This document shows positions 44,022 through 54,220 of a stretch of 64,000 bases of DNA, one piece after another; position 1 is the stretch's first letter, and the number at the start of each line of letters is the position of its first letter. Below the pieces are notes generated by a model, which saw nothing but the letters and a program-made list of their open reading frames with translations, was not told the DNA's origin and did not search any database. The stretch comes from an uncultured Paracoccaceae bacterium (lineage in GTDB: Bacteria; Pseudomonadota; Alphaproteobacteria; Rhodobacterales; Rhodobacteraceae): NCBI GenBank assembly GCA_947498415.1, contig CANMKB010000003.1:534987-598986 (forward strand). Direction: 5' to 3'. The translations under genes and the position numbers were made by a program.

Positions 44022-44058
44022 ACAAAGCGCGGCCCATGTCGCATGAGCCGCGCTTTGT
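44022..44058 (+). terminator. Intrinsic terminator between HupE and ThiE-like genes
   Basis: Twelve-base-pair stem ACAAAGCGCGGC/GCCGCGCTTTGT with a 13-base loop, lying between convergent genes and usable in both directions. Confidence 0.75.
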
Positions 44059-44083
44059 GTTTAAATTCAATAGCGTGTCAGAC

Positions 44084-44704
44084 TTACTTCATCACATTGA
44101 TAAAGTCGTTCAATCGCTGAACGGGATCGTCAGAGCGCCAAATCTCTTCGCCAATGCCAAAGAAATCTGTAACCGGTGCGATCTTACGCACGGTTTCGAT
44201 GTCTAACGCACCCTCGGCGACAACAGGCACTTCGATCATCTGTGACCACCAATCAAACAGTTCGTGTTCTGCAACAGAACCATCTCCCAAAGGCGTGGCG
44301 GCCACAGGGCCAAAGCTCACATAATCTGTACCGCTTTCACCGGCGGTCATGCCATCGTGGCGCGAGGTGCCGCAGAAAGTGCCAACAATCGCGTCATCAC
44401 CCAGATCTTTGCGTACTTTACGCACAGAGCGTGATCCGTCAGTCAAATGCACACCGTCCAGCCCGAGACGCTCTGCCAGCAACACATGCTCGCTGATGAC
44501 CAATGCGATATCACGTGGATAGCAGACCTCTCGTACTGCATCTGCAGCGCGGCTTAGCCGGTCTTCGTCTTTGGTTGCAAGGGCAAGGCGCACACAGGAA
44601 ATATCGGTGCTGTCCAGAACACGTGCCAAATCTGTAGGAAAACGGCTCAGTTCCACTTCAGGTGGGGTGATCAGGTAAATCTGTGGATGCTCGAGTTCTG
44701 CCAT
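44084..44704 (-). CDS. Thiamine phosphate synthase family protein
   Basis: A 206-residue TIM-barrel protein of the ThiE/TenI family. The segments ALVISEHVLLAERLGLDGVH, IVGTFCGTSRHDGM and YVSFGPVAATPLG follow the ThiE order (pyrimidine pocket, phosphate loops), although the normal GxGGI near the C-terminus is altered (VTDFFGIGEEIW). ThiE couples the thiazole and pyrimidine parts of thiamine; TenI-like members do not. No thi genes are adjacent and no thiamine riboswitch is visible upstream, so activity is uncertain. Confidence 0.85.
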   Translation of the reverse strand: MAELEHPQIYLITPPEVELSRFPTDLARVLDSTDISCVRLALATKDEDRLSRAADAVREVCYPRDIALVISEHVLLAERLGLDGVHLTDGSRSVRKVRKDLGDDAIVGTFCGTSRHDGMTAGESGTDYVSFGPVAATPLGDGSVAEHELFDWWSQMIEVPVVAEGALDIETVRKIAPVTDFFGIGEEIWRSDDPVQRLNDFINVMK

Positions 44705-44759
44705 GGTCTTATCCAGTCGTGACTTTTCGTGCTCCTATAACGCGGTTTTTGCCGCTTGG

Positions 44760-45089
44760 CTACTTTGCAGGTAGGCTGGAAATATAGGTCTTTGCCAAGT
44801 TGAGCATCTGATGGCGTCTTTGATCGTCTTCCATCAGGTCTTCGTCCACCTCAATAAAGCCAGGCATCCGTCGTTTGGTGAAATCCATTTCTCGGGCGCC
44901 TTGGATGGCCAGTGCCTCTGCCTCTAGCGTTTTGCCGACGCGAAACATCCCGCCGCCTTTGTGCACGCCACACAGCATATTGCCATTCATCATAAAACAC
45001 AGGCCGCCAAACATCTTTTTCTCTGCGATGTTGGTCACATCCATCAGATCGTCTCGCAACAGCGCGACATGTCCTTCGTCATAAGCCAT
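44760..45089 (-). CDS. TfoX/Sxy N-terminal domain protein
   Basis: A 109-residue protein consisting only of the TfoX N-terminal domain, seen as KKMFGGLCFMMNGNMLCGV and the FIEVDEDLMED segment. In gamma-proteobacteria full-length TfoX/Sxy controls competence with CRP; single-domain forms are widespread in alphaproteobacteria with unknown role. It is divergent from trmJ. Confidence 0.9.
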   Translation of the reverse strand: MAYDEGHVALLRDDLMDVTNIAEKKMFGGLCFMMNGNMLCGVHKGGGMFRVGKTLEAEALAIQGAREMDFTKRRMPGFIEVDEDLMEDDQRRHQMLNLAKTYISSLPAK

Positions 45090-45197
45090 GATGGGTCACC
45101 GAGCCTCCGAATAGGGTATCGCCCAAGAAAAAACCGGGATCGCTTGTTTTGCAAGGGTCTCTTGGGTAAGAGCGGACAAGTTTTTCAGGAGTGTCCC

Positions 45198-45944
45198 ATG
45201 CCAAGCCAAGCCCCACAACCTGCCATTGTCCTTGTGCGCCCTCAGATGGGCGAAAATATCGGCGGTGCGGCGCGGGCCATGTGGAACTTTGGGCTGGATC
45301 GGATGCGCATCGTAGATCCCCGAGATGGTTGGCCCAACCAAAAGGCAGTGGCGATGTCATCAGGTGCCGGTCGCTTGTTGGATGAGGCGCAGCTGACCCA
45401 AACGGTGCCCGAGGCGCTTGAAGATTGTACTTATGTGTTTGCCACCACCGCGCGGGCGCGGGATTTGACCAAACCAGTCATGACGCCCGAACACGCGATG
45501 AAAATGGCCCGCGAAAAGATCGCCGCGGGTGAGAAAGTGGCCGTTTTGTTTGGACCAGAGCGGGCAGGGTTGGAAAACGACGATATTGCCCACGCCAATG
45601 CAATTATTAACGTGCCGGTCAATCCGGAATACGCCTCACTCAACCTTGCGCAATGTGTTTTGTTGACCGCTTACGAATGGATGCGCGGTGCAGTTGATGT
45701 TGAACCTGAACGTATGGAAATGGCCAAAAGTGAATGGGCCAGCAATGGCGACGTGAACGCCTTGGCCAACCACTACGAAGAGCGCATGGATGAAGCGGGT
45801 TTCTTTTTCCCTGAACACAAAGCAGACGGGATGAAAATCAACCTGCGCAACATGTGGTCGCGGATGCCTTTGACGCGTGCGGATGTTCAGATGTTGCATG
45901 GCATGATGCGTCAGATGGTGCGTTGGAAAGAACGCGACGACTGA
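45198..45944 (+). CDS. trmJ: tRNA (cytidine/uridine-32) 2'-O-methyltransferase TrmJ-like
   Basis: A 248-residue SPOUT methyltransferase. The N-terminal VRPQMGENIGGAARAM, the middle LFGPERAGLENDDI and the C-terminal LNLAQCVLLTAYEW make up motifs 1-3 of the knotted SAM site. TrmJ methylates the ribose of position 32 in the anticodon loop. The ATG at 45198 sits behind an AGGAG site; upstream in-frame sequence overlaps the divergent tfoX gene and is not conserved-looking. Confidence 0.93.
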   Translation: MPSQAPQPAIVLVRPQMGENIGGAARAMWNFGLDRMRIVDPRDGWPNQKAVAMSSGAGRLLDEAQLTQTVPEALEDCTYVFATTARARDLTKPVMTPEHAMKMAREKIAAGEKVAVLFGPERAGLENDDIAHANAIINVPVNPEYASLNLAQCVLLTAYEWMRGAVDVEPERMEMAKSEWASNGDVNALANHYEERMDEAGFFFPEHKADGMKINLRNMWSRMPLTRADVQMLHGMMRQMVRWKERDD

Positions 45945-46043
45945 CCGCGCTTTAACAGTTTTGAAGCCCCTTGAAGCTTGAGAGGGCGCACCCTAATCTC
46001 CGATCAAATTGCCGGTGATATCCGGCCTCTCTAGGATCAAGCC

Positions 46044-47183
46044 ATGAGCCAGAAACGCAGCATTTTCGAAGAAGTGTCTGAAAAAGACACCGCGCCACAC
46101 CCCACCACAGGTGGGATTGACCGTGCCCCCAAAGGCGCACGCAAAGGCATTCGGGCGTGGCTGATGATCTTGTTTACTATGGTTGTCGTGATGATCGCGG
46201 TCGGCGGGCTGACCCGCCTGACAGACAGCGGCCTATCTATCACCGAATGGAAACCTGTGACCGGAGCCTTGCCGCCCATGTCAGAGGTCGACTGGCAGGG
46301 CGAATTTGAAAAATACAAACAGATCCCTGAATATCAGTTGCAAAACAAAGGCATGAGCCTTGCCGAATTCAAAACCATCTATTGGTGGGAATGGGGCCAT
46401 CGTCAGCTGGGCCGCACTATTGGTCTTGTATGGGCGCTGGGTTTCATTGGCTTTGCTGCGACGCGCAACATTCCGACAGGCTGGGTGAAACGTTTGCTGT
46501 GGATCGGTGCGCTGGGTGGGGCACAGGGTGCAATAGGCTGGTGGATGGTGTCTTCGGGCCTTGGAGGCGAGATGCTAGATGTGGCGTCTTACCGTTTGGC
46601 AATTCACTTGGGGCTGGCCTTTGTCATTCTGGGCTACATTGCTTGGTATATTTTGCTGCTCGGGCGCGAAGAGCGTGATCTGATGCAAGCACGTCGCGGC
46701 AAAGAGGCGAAACTGTTCTCGCTGTCGACCGGACTGCTTCATGCGAGCTTTGTACAAATCTTATTGGGCGCATTGGTGGCTGGCATTGATGCAGGCCGCA
46801 GCTTTACCGATTGGCCATTGATGGCTGGCAGCCTGTTCCCACAAGGCGCGTTTGAATTAACGCCGCTCTGGAGCAACTTTTTTGAAAACGCGGGCCTTGT
46901 GCAGTTTATGCACCGTCTCTGGGCTTATGTTCTGATTGCCTTTGCAGTTGTGGTTTGGCGACGCGGGCAGGGCTCCGCCCACCGTCACACCAAATTCGCC
47001 TTTAACGCCGTGATGGCAGTATTGGTACTGCAAGCCGTTCTGGGCATCATGACGGTTCTGTATGTTGCCCCTTGGCACCTTGCGATCTTGCATCAGCTGG
47101 TCGCGGTCACGCTGTGGGTGTTGATCCTGCGGGCGCGTTTCTTGTCTCATTATCCAATTTCCACCTCAGTTCGGGATGTTTAA
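46044..47183 (+). CDS. ctaA: Heme A synthase
   Basis: A 379-residue inner-membrane protein of the COX15/CtaA family that oxidises the methyl group of heme O to give heme A for cytochrome c oxidase. Eight helices are visible, with histidines in GHRQLGRTIG, LAIHLGLAFV, LLHASFVQILLG and MHRLWAYVL as heme ligands; GGLTRLTDSGLSITEWKPV is the family signature. The M32 carboxypeptidase gene starts two bases after its stop. Confidence 0.96.
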   Translation: MSQKRSIFEEVSEKDTAPHPTTGGIDRAPKGARKGIRAWLMILFTMVVVMIAVGGLTRLTDSGLSITEWKPVTGALPPMSEVDWQGEFEKYKQIPEYQLQNKGMSLAEFKTIYWWEWGHRQLGRTIGLVWALGFIGFAATRNIPTGWVKRLLWIGALGGAQGAIGWWMVSSGLGGEMLDVASYRLAIHLGLAFVILGYIAWYILLLGREERDLMQARRGKEAKLFSLSTGLLHASFVQILLGALVAGIDAGRSFTDWPLMAGSLFPQGAFELTPLWSNFFENAGLVQFMHRLWAYVLIAFAVVVWRRGQGSAHRHTKFAFNAVMAVLVLQAVLGIMTVLYVAPWHLAILHQLVAVTLWVLILRARFLSHYPISTSVRDV

Positions 47184-47185
47184 AC

Positions 47186-48661
47186 ATGGCTGCTTTTGAT
47201 GATCTGATGGCGTTTCAAAAAGAAACAGAGGCGCTTTCTCAGGTGGCTGGACGGCTGGGCTGGGATCAGGAAACCATGATGCCCCGAGGCGCAGCGGCGC
47301 AACGCGGTGAAGAAATGGCAGCGATGGAAGGCGTTTTGCACGCCCGCCGCATTGAACCCAAAGTGGCGGATTGGCTTGCAGCGATTGACGATGCCTCGCT
47401 TGATCAGGTTGGTCAGGCGCAGATGCGCGACATTCGCAAATCCTTTGCCCGCACACAGAAAATACCGGCTGATCTGGCCGCAGAAATTGCCAAAGTCACA
47501 AGCCAAGCGCAGGGCCAATGGGCCGAAGCGCGGGCCAATCAAGATGTGGCCGCTTTTTTGCCGGTGCTTGAAAACGTAGTGCGCCTAAAGCGTGAAGAAG
47601 GTCAGGCTCTGGCCGAGGGTGGCGATGTGTATGACGCCATGATTGATGATTACGAGCCAGACATGACCGCCGCTGAACTCGGCGCGATGTTTGACGCGAT
47701 GCGCCCACGATTGGTGGCCTTGCGGGCCGCCGTGCTTGAGGCCGAAGGCCCAAAGCCGCTGAATGGGCGTTTTCCAGAGGTCGCGCAGTTGGCGCTTTCA
47801 AACAAGCTTGCAGCCGCATTTGGCTATGATTTCAACCATGGCCGCATTGATAAGGCAGTGCATCCTTTTAGCTCTGGCTCGGGCCAAGATGTGCGGATCA
47901 CGACCCGCGTCGCCGTGGATGACCCGTTTAACTGTTTTTACTCCACAGTGCATGAGGTCGGGCACGCGTGCTACGAGCAAAACATTGACAACGCTTACCT
48001 TTTAACCCCTTTGGGGCGTGGCGTGTCGATGGGTGTTCACGAAAGTCAAAGCCGGATTTATGAAAACCAGCTGGCCCGCTCCGAAGCGTTCACCGGCTGG
48101 CTTTTTGACCAAATGCGCAGCAGTTTTGATGAGTTTGACGTCTCAAACGCCCGAGAGTTTTATGGCACTGTGAACCGTGTTGCCAATGGCTATATCCGAA
48201 CAGAGGCCGACGAGGTGCAGTACAACCTGCACGTCATGCTGCGTTTTGATCTTGAACGTGCGCTGATGGGCGGTGATCTTGCGGTGAAAGACCTAGAAGC
48301 CGCTTGGAACGATCGGTTTGCCGCTGACTTTGGATATGCCGTCGACAAGCCAAGCAACGGCGTGTTGCAAGATGTGCATTGGTCGGTTGGTCTATTTGGC
48401 TATTTCCCGACCTATGCTTTGGGTAATGTGTATGCCGGTTGTCTGAACGCGGCGCTGCGCAAAGCCGTGCCAAATCTGGATGCACAACTTGCACAGGGCG
48501 ATACCTCTGCTGCAACGACTTGGCTGAAAGACAATCTTCAAACCCATGGTGGGCTGCGCTCTCCGCGTAAAACGATCGAACACGCTTGTGGTCAGGCCCC
48601 AACCTCGGGGCCACTTCTGGATTACCTAGAGTTGAAGTTTAAAGACATCTACGGCCTGTAA
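47186..48661 (+). CDS. M32 family metallocarboxypeptidase
   Basis: A 491-residue thermostable carboxypeptidase Taq-like enzyme. The zinc motif is HEVGH near residue 256, with the third ligand glutamate in SQSRIYENQL, and the C-terminal substrate segment HGGLRSPRKTIEHACG. It removes C-terminal amino acids from peptides in the cytoplasm. The ATG at 47186 begins a natural N-terminus; spacing of two bases to ctaA suggests co-transcription. Convergent with gyrA across a terminator. Confidence 0.93.
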   Translation: MAAFDDLMAFQKETEALSQVAGRLGWDQETMMPRGAAAQRGEEMAAMEGVLHARRIEPKVADWLAAIDDASLDQVGQAQMRDIRKSFARTQKIPADLAAEIAKVTSQAQGQWAEARANQDVAAFLPVLENVVRLKREEGQALAEGGDVYDAMIDDYEPDMTAAELGAMFDAMRPRLVALRAAVLEAEGPKPLNGRFPEVAQLALSNKLAAAFGYDFNHGRIDKAVHPFSSGSGQDVRITTRVAVDDPFNCFYSTVHEVGHACYEQNIDNAYLLTPLGRGVSMGVHESQSRIYENQLARSEAFTGWLFDQMRSSFDEFDVSNAREFYGTVNRVANGYIRTEADEVQYNLHVMLRFDLERALMGGDLAVKDLEAAWNDRFAADFGYAVDKPSNGVLQDVHWSVGLFGYFPTYALGNVYAGCLNAALRKAVPNLDAQLAQGDTSAATTWLKDNLQTHGGLRSPRKTIEHACGQAPTSGPLLDYLELKFKDIYGL

Positions 48662-48681
48662 GGCCCTCAACATAAAAGATA

Positions 48682-48708
48682 AAAAGGGCTGCGCAGTGCA
48701 GCCCTTTT
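48682..48708 (+). terminator. Bidirectional terminator between M32 carboxypeptidase and gyrA
   Basis: Eleven-base-pair stem AAAAGGGCTGC/GCAGCCCTTTT with a GCAGT loop. A/T tracts on both sides let it stop both convergent genes. Confidence 0.88.
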
Positions 48709-48727
48709 CTTTTGGTTCAACGGCGGT

Positions 48728-51478
48728 TTAGCTTTCGCTGGTGTCTTCGCCGCCTGTGTCATCTTCGTCTTCGTTTTGCTCAGCAATCCAAGCGACAGAC
48801 ACAACTTCTTCGCCTTTACCTGTATTAAACACCCGTACACCGCCCGCAGAACGGGACCGGAAAGAAATGCCGTCAATCGGCACACGGATCGATTGGCCTT
48901 TGGATGTCGCCAGCATGATCTGGTCACCCATTTCCACAGGGAAAGAGGCGATCAAATCACCGCCACGCATCGCTTTGTCCATCGCAGCAACACCCATGCC
49001 GCCACGACCACGCACCGGATAATCATGCGAGCTTGAAAGCTTACCAGAGCCACCTTTGCTGATGGTCAGCAGCAGGTTTTCAGCCGCTGACATCTCTGCA
49101 TAACGTTCTTGGCTGATCGAAGCGTTTTCATTGGCTTCTTCATCGACGGCGGATTCGTCATCCACAGCACCGGCCACAGCACGGCGCATTTTCAGATAGG
49201 CGGCACGTTCATCGGTGGTCGCCTCAAAATGGCGGATGACTGACATCGAGACCACACGATCTGTGTCACCCAAACGAATACCGCGAACACCTGTGGAATC
49301 ACGGCCTTTAAACACACGCACATCCGTAGTCGGGAAGCGAATGGCACGGCCAGAGTTGGTGACAAGCATCATGTCATCATCTTCGGTGGCGATCCGTGCG
49401 TTCACCAATTCGACGCCTTCTGGCAATTTCATCGCGATCTTGCCGTTACGCTTTACATTGGTGAAATCGCTCAGCGCGTTGCGGCGCACATCGCCTGCAG
49501 AGGTTGCAAAGACGATCTGTAGATCAGCCCATTCTTCCTCTTCCCGGTCAACCGGCATAATCGCGGCAACAGAAACACCGGTGGGAATAGGCAGAATGTT
49601 GACGATCGCCTTACCCTTAGAGGTACGCCCCCCAAGCGGCAAACGCCATGTTTTCAACTTGTACACCATGCCATCAGTCGTAAAGAACAACAGCTGCGTA
49701 TGGGTGTTGGCCACAAAGAGGGTGGTGACCACATCCTCTTCTTTGGTTTGCATGCCTGACAGACCTTTGCCACCACGCTTTTGCGCCCGGAAGTCAGCCA
49801 AGGCTGTGCGTTTGATGTAACCGCCGGAAGTGACCGTCACAACCATATCTTCGCGTTCGATCAGATCTTCGTCGTCCATGTCGCCAGACCAGTCGACGAT
49901 TTCCGTACGGCGCGGCACAGAGAACTTTTCTTTAACTTCGGAAAGCTCATCAGAAATCAGGCCCATGATGCGTTCACGGGAACCCAGAATTTCTAGGTAT
50001 TCCTTGATCTTACCTGCCAATTCTTCAAGTTCATCTGTAACTTCTTTGACGCCAATTTGGGTCAGACGTTGCAGACGCAATTCAAGGATCGCACGCACCT
50101 GAGTTTCCGACAGATTATAGGTTCCGTCGTCATTCATCTTGTGGGTCGGATCATCAATCAGCTGGATATAAGCCGCGATATCAGCCGCCGGCCAGCGGCG
50201 TTCCATCAGCTTTGCCCGCGCTTCGGCCGCATCAGCCGAGGATCGGATCGTGGCCACAACTTCATCAACGTTGGAAACCGCAACGGCCAAACCACACAAG
50301 ATGTGGCTGCGTTCACGGGCTTTGCGCAGTTCAAAGGCGGTGCGACGCGCCACAACTTCTTCGCGGAAGTCGATGAAGGACGTCAAAAACGCGCGAAGTG
50401 TCAGTTGCTCGGGGCGACCGCCATTCAGCGCCAGCATGTTACAGCCGAAATAGGTTTGCATCGGTGTAAAGCGGAACAATTGGTTTAGCACGACCTCTGC
50501 GGTGGCGTCACGTTTCAGTTCAACAACAACACGCACGCCGTTCCGGTCTGATTCATCCTGAACGTGAGCAACGCCCTCGACCTTTTTCTCGCGCACTTGC
50601 TCGGCGATCTTTTCGATCATCGCCGCTTTGTTCACCTGATAGGGGATCTCGTCGATGACAATCGCATAACGATCCTTGCGGATCTCTTCCACACGGGTTT
50701 TTGCACGGATGATGACAGAGCCACGACCCTCTAGATAGGCTTTGCGGGCGCCAGACCGGCCCAGCATCACGCCACCGGTTGGGAAATCGGGGCCGGGCAC
50801 GTAATCGATCAGCTCTTCGCTGGTCAGATCGGGGTTTTCGATCAGCGCCAGCGTGGCTTGGCAAACTTCGCCCAGGTTATGAGGCGGAATATTGGTGGCC
50901 ATACCCACCGCAATACCACCGGCACCATTCACCAGCATATTCGGGAAGCGTGACGGCAGAACCGTTGGCTCGCGGTCTTTGCCATCATAGTTGTCTTGGA
51001 AATCAACGGTGTCTTTGTCGATGTCAGCCAGCACAAAGGCAGCTGGTTTATCCATGCGCACTTCGGTGTAACGCATCGCCGCCGGGTTATCACCGTCCAT
51101 GGAACCAAAGTTCCCTTGGCCGTCAAGCAAGGGCAGCGACATCGAGAAATCTTGGGCCATCCTCACAAGCGCATCATAGATCGCGCCGTCACCGTGCGGG
51201 TGATATTTACCCATAACATCGCCAACCGGACGGGCCGATTTGCGGTAGGATTTTTCATGGGTGTTTCCGGTCTCGTGCATCGCATAAAGAATGCGGCGGT
51301 GAACCGGTTTTAGACCATCACGAAGGTCAGGAATTGCGCGGCTGACGATAACGCTCATGGCGTAATCGAGATAAGAGGTGCGCATCTCCTCTTCGATCGT
51401 CACCTGAGGCCCGTCGTGCTCCATACGTGTGACGATAGTTTCTTCTTCGTTATCAGGGGTTTCTGGAGTGTCGCTCAC
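48728..51478 (-). CDS. gyrA: DNA gyrase subunit A
   Basis: A 916-residue type II topoisomerase subunit that breaks and rejoins DNA to add negative supercoils with GyrB. The active-site tyrosine is in AMRYTEVRM near residue 125, and the GyrA-box is QKRGGKGL. The C-terminal pinwheel repeats follow and carry an acidic tail. In the quinolone-determining region the motif reads HGDGAIYDA, so the residue that is serine 83 in E. coli is glycine here. A promoter is visible at 51525-51553. Confidence 0.98.
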   Translation of the reverse strand: MSDTPETPDNEEETIVTRMEHDGPQVTIEEEMRTSYLDYAMSVIVSRAIPDLRDGLKPVHRRILYAMHETGNTHEKSYRKSARPVGDVMGKYHPHGDGAIYDALVRMAQDFSMSLPLLDGQGNFGSMDGDNPAAMRYTEVRMDKPAAFVLADIDKDTVDFQDNYDGKDREPTVLPSRFPNMLVNGAGGIAVGMATNIPPHNLGEVCQATLALIENPDLTSEELIDYVPGPDFPTGGVMLGRSGARKAYLEGRGSVIIRAKTRVEEIRKDRYAIVIDEIPYQVNKAAMIEKIAEQVREKKVEGVAHVQDESDRNGVRVVVELKRDATAEVVLNQLFRFTPMQTYFGCNMLALNGGRPEQLTLRAFLTSFIDFREEVVARRTAFELRKARERSHILCGLAVAVSNVDEVVATIRSSADAAEARAKLMERRWPAADIAAYIQLIDDPTHKMNDDGTYNLSETQVRAILELRLQRLTQIGVKEVTDELEELAGKIKEYLEILGSRERIMGLISDELSEVKEKFSVPRRTEIVDWSGDMDDEDLIEREDMVVTVTSGGYIKRTALADFRAQKRGGKGLSGMQTKEEDVVTTLFVANTHTQLLFFTTDGMVYKLKTWRLPLGGRTSKGKAIVNILPIPTGVSVAAIMPVDREEEEWADLQIVFATSAGDVRRNALSDFTNVKRNGKIAMKLPEGVELVNARIATEDDDMMLVTNSGRAIRFPTTDVRVFKGRDSTGVRGIRLGDTDRVVSMSVIRHFEATTDERAAYLKMRRAVAGAVDDESAVDEEANENASISQERYAEMSAAENLLLTISKGGSGKLSSSHDYPVRGRGGMGVAAMDKAMRGGDLIASFPVEMGDQIMLATSKGQSIRVPIDGISFRSRSAGGVRVFNTGKGEEVVSVAWIAEQNEDEDDTGGEDTSES

Positions 51479-51524
51479 TTAAAATGCTCGCTTTTTTCAG
51501 GCGGTCTAGATATTGTTGTAAGTT

Positions 51525-51553
51525 TTATAACAGAGGCATCATATGGGGCGCAA
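51525..51553 (-). promoter_or_regulatory. Promoter of gyrA
   Basis: On the minus strand -35 TTGCGC and -10 TTATAA are 17 bases apart. The -10 ends 47 bases before the gyrA start codon. Good match to the housekeeping consensus. Confidence 0.6.
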
Positions 51554-51581
51554 TGGCGCATATGAACAAAGCGCAGAAAGA

Positions 51582-51605
51582 CGCCGCAACCCTATAGCTG
51601 CGGCG
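51582..51605 (-). terminator. Terminator of the radical SAM gene
   Basis: Stem CGCCGCA/TGCGGCG with a ten-base loop, followed on the minus strand by TCTTTCT. It lies after the stop at 51642 and before the gyrA promoter. Confidence 0.65.
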
Positions 51606-51641
51606 CTGACTTAGCTAAAAGTGGCAACGAATAATACAGGC

Positions 51642-52583
51642 TTAGGCAGAGCAGCTGGCCCCACCCAAAACGCAGAATTTTGCGCAATGTGGGTGGTTTA
51701 ACTGAACGGGTTTTTCCGCGTCTTCCAATGTGGGCCCCATGTCAAATTCAGGCTCATAGGGCAGCAAGGTGCAGGCGATCACCGAAGGCGTTTTTGCGCC
51801 CTTATGTTTCACAACCATGCGCGAGCTAGAGCACATCACTTGGGCCGGAGATTTATCTAAAATGCCCCAGCAAGCTGTGGTGATCTCTGGCACTTCGATT
51901 TGTTCATCCATTTCGGGAAAAAGAACTGTTTCGCCGGGGTTTTTCGCGTCAATTGCGTAGTTCCGGTCTGAAAACAGATTGGCGTAACCCTCGCGGGATT
52001 CCGCGTCTGTCTCGCCCCAAACGGTGCGGCCTGCAATGGCCATTTTAAACCCATTGTCGCGCAGCCAATCCATGCCAACCAATGTGCGATCAAAACTGCC
52101 TTTGCCACGCTCTTTGTCGTGCAATTCAGCTGACCAATGGTCAACAGAAATGCGAAAAGTTAGTCTGTCTGCATAATCTTTGTGCAGATCCATCAGGCCT
52201 GCTTTAATAGATTTGCGCTGCATGGGTTGCATCGCATTGGTCAGGATCAGCACGTCATAACCACGCTCCAGCGATCGGCGCGTCATTTCGATCATCTCTG
52301 GGTTCATAAAGGGCTCACCACCGGTAAAGGCGATTTCTTTGACGCCCCAATTGCGGTGTTCCAACTGATCCAGATAGTCGCTGATCTCATCAGCGGTCAG
52401 ATAAACAAGCGCATCGTTCTTAGGAGAGCTGAGAATATAGCAGTTCTCACATTCGATGTTGCACAGTGTCCCGGTGTTAAACCACAGCGTTTGCGGATCG
52501 CTCAGCGCGACGTGAGCGCGGGTTTCGCCCTTTGCCGTGAGGTACGGGTCCAGAAACTTACCGATATTTGCGTGATCTTTCAT
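51642..52583 (-). CDS. Radical SAM protein with a C-terminal cysteine-rich segment
   Basis: A 313-residue radical SAM enzyme. The cluster motif is CNIECENCYI at residues 41-50 (C-x3-C-x2-C), then the SAM motif FTGGEPFMNPEM. The last third has cysteines in TACWGIL, VMCSSSRMV, VIACTLLPYEP and, at the very end, HCAKFCVLGGASCSA, which suggests an auxiliary iron-sulfur cluster of SPASM-like type. No short peptide gene is visible next to it, so a peptide-modification role is not supported. It is divergent from zwf. I do not recognise its substrate. Confidence 0.85.
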   Translation of the reverse strand: MKDHANIGKFLDPYLTAKGETRAHVALSDPQTLWFNTGTLCNIECENCYILSSPKNDALVYLTADEISDYLDQLEHRNWGVKEIAFTGGEPFMNPEMIEMTRRSLERGYDVLILTNAMQPMQRKSIKAGLMDLHKDYADRLTFRISVDHWSAELHDKERGKGSFDRTLVGMDWLRDNGFKMAIAGRTVWGETDAESREGYANLFSDRNYAIDAKNPGETVLFPEMDEQIEVPEITTACWGILDKSPAQVMCSSSRMVVKHKGAKTPSVIACTLLPYEPEFDMGPTLEDAEKPVQLNHPHCAKFCVLGGASCSA

Positions 52584-52771
52584 ATGCCTGTCATCCGATT
52601 GTTTCTAACCTTTTATCGGAAACAAGAGATTCCTAAAATGGCTTTGCATAGGGCTGACATAGATGTGAAGCTGCGGCATTGTAGGGTGAGCGGGACTGAA
52701 AATTTGTTATCGCTAACGGAAAAGTCGTGTTAAAGCGACAGCAATTACCCGTCAGGGCATCGGAGGATAAC

Positions 52772-54220
52772 ATGGTATCGCGTATTATACCTGTAGAGCA
52801 GTTTGATTTGATCATCTTTGGCGGTACCGGGGATTTGGCGCGCCGTAAGATTATTCCAGCTTTGTTCAAACGCTTTTGCGATGGCCAGATGCCAGACGGC
52901 TCGCGCACGATTGCGGCTGCGCGCTCTGATCTTGATCGTTCAGGTTTTCAGAAGATGGCGCGAGAGGCGATTGTCGCGGCAAGCGAAAATGAGTTAGATG
53001 ACAGTCAGTTATCTGCGTTCATTGATGCGCTAGATTACGTAAAGGTCGACGCCCTAGGCGAAGAAGGTTGGCAGGATTTGGCAGCGCAGCTGCGCCCTGA
53101 TTGCGTTCGGGCCTTTTACTTTTCGGTTGGGCCAAGCCTGTTTGGCGATCTCGCCGATCGCTTGCACACCTACAATATGGTCGATGAGAACACCCGTATC
53201 GTGGTGGAAAAACCCTTTGGACGCGATTTGGAAACTGCGAAAACCCTCAACAAGGCGTTGTCGCAGCGGTTTGACGAAAAGCAAATCTATCGCATTGACC
53301 ATTATCTTGGCAAAGAAACCGTGCAAAACCTGATGGCGGTTCGGTTTGGCAACCTGTTGTTTGAACCGCTGTGGAATAGCCAATACGTTGATCACATCCA
53401 AATCACTGTCGCTGAAGAGGTCGGTACTGGGGGGCGGGGCGCCTATTACGACAAATCCGGCGCTATGCGTGATATGGTGCAGAACCACCTGATGCAGCTT
53501 TTGTGCCTCACTGCGATGGAACCCCCTGCAAAGTTTGATCCCGATGCGGTACGTGATGAAAAACTTAAAGTTATCCGTGCGTTAGGGCCTGTTGAGCCAC
53601 ACCATATTGTGCGCGGCCAATATGCCGAAACCGAAAATACCGCGTCTTACCGTGATGATGCGGAAAATCCATCCTCGCGCACGGAAAGCTTTTTGGCGCT
53701 GAAATGTGAAGTGAAAACCTGGCGGTGGGCGGGCACTCCGTTTTATCTGCGCACCGGCAAGCGGCTTGCGGCGCGAGATTCTGAAATCGTGGTTGTCTTT
53801 AAAGACACGCCGCATTCGATCTTTGGCGAGGATGCAGGCCGTCATCACAACGAACTGCGTATTCAATTGCAGCCCAATGAGGGCATTACATTGAAAGTGA
53901 CCATCAAAGAGCCTGGGCCCGGCGGAATGCGCTTGTTGGATGTGCCGCTGGATATGAGTTTTGCCGAAACCCTTGGCCCAGATGCGGACACGCCAGATGC
54001 CTATGAGCGTTTGATCATGGATGTCATCCGCGGCAACCAAACCCTTTTTATGCGCGACGACGAAGTCGAGGCCGCTTGGGCCTGGACCGACCCGATTATC
54101 CAAGGCTGGGAAGCCCGCAATGACGTGCCAAAACCCTATGATGCCTTTAGCGAAGGCCCGACAGACGCAGCACTTTTAATGCAGCGCGATGGGCGAGAGT
54201 GGAGAAATATTGCAGAATGA
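52772..54220 (+). CDS. zwf: Glucose-6-phosphate 1-dehydrogenase
   Basis: A 482-residue enzyme oxidising glucose 6-phosphate to 6-phosphogluconolactone with NADP or NAD. The N-terminal coenzyme motif is GGTGDLARRKIIPAL, and the substrate and catalytic site is RIDHYLGKETVQN. The ATG at 52772 sits behind GGAGG. zwf, pgl and pgi are joined by overlaps or two-base gaps as one operon, the entry into the Entner-Doudoroff and pentose phosphate routes; edd and eda are not in the window. Confidence 0.98.
   Translation: MVSRIIPVEQFDLIIFGGTGDLARRKIIPALFKRFCDGQMPDGSRTIAAARSDLDRSGFQKMAREAIVAASENELDDSQLSAFIDALDYVKVDALGEEGWQDLAAQLRPDCVRAFYFSVGPSLFGDLADRLHTYNMVDENTRIVVEKPFGRDLETAKTLNKALSQRFDEKQIYRIDHYLGKETVQNLMAVRFGNLLFEPLWNSQYVDHIQITVAEEVGTGGRGAYYDKSGAMRDMVQNHLMQLLCLTAMEPPAKFDPDAVRDEKLKVIRALGPVEPHHIVRGQYAETENTASYRDDAENPSSRTESFLALKCEVKTWRWAGTPFYLRTGKRLAARDSEIVVVFKDTPHSIFGEDAGRHHNELRIQLQPNEGITLKVTIKEPGPGGMRLLDVPLDMSFAETLGPDADTPDAYERLIMDVIRGNQTLFMRDDEVEAAWAWTDPIIQGWEARNDVPKPYDAFSEGPTDAALLMQRDGREWRNIAE

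Noticed and set aside
44705..44759. Thiamine pyrophosphate riboswitch before the ThiE-like gene
   Set aside because: The upstream region is too short and lacks the CUGAGA-type conserved core.
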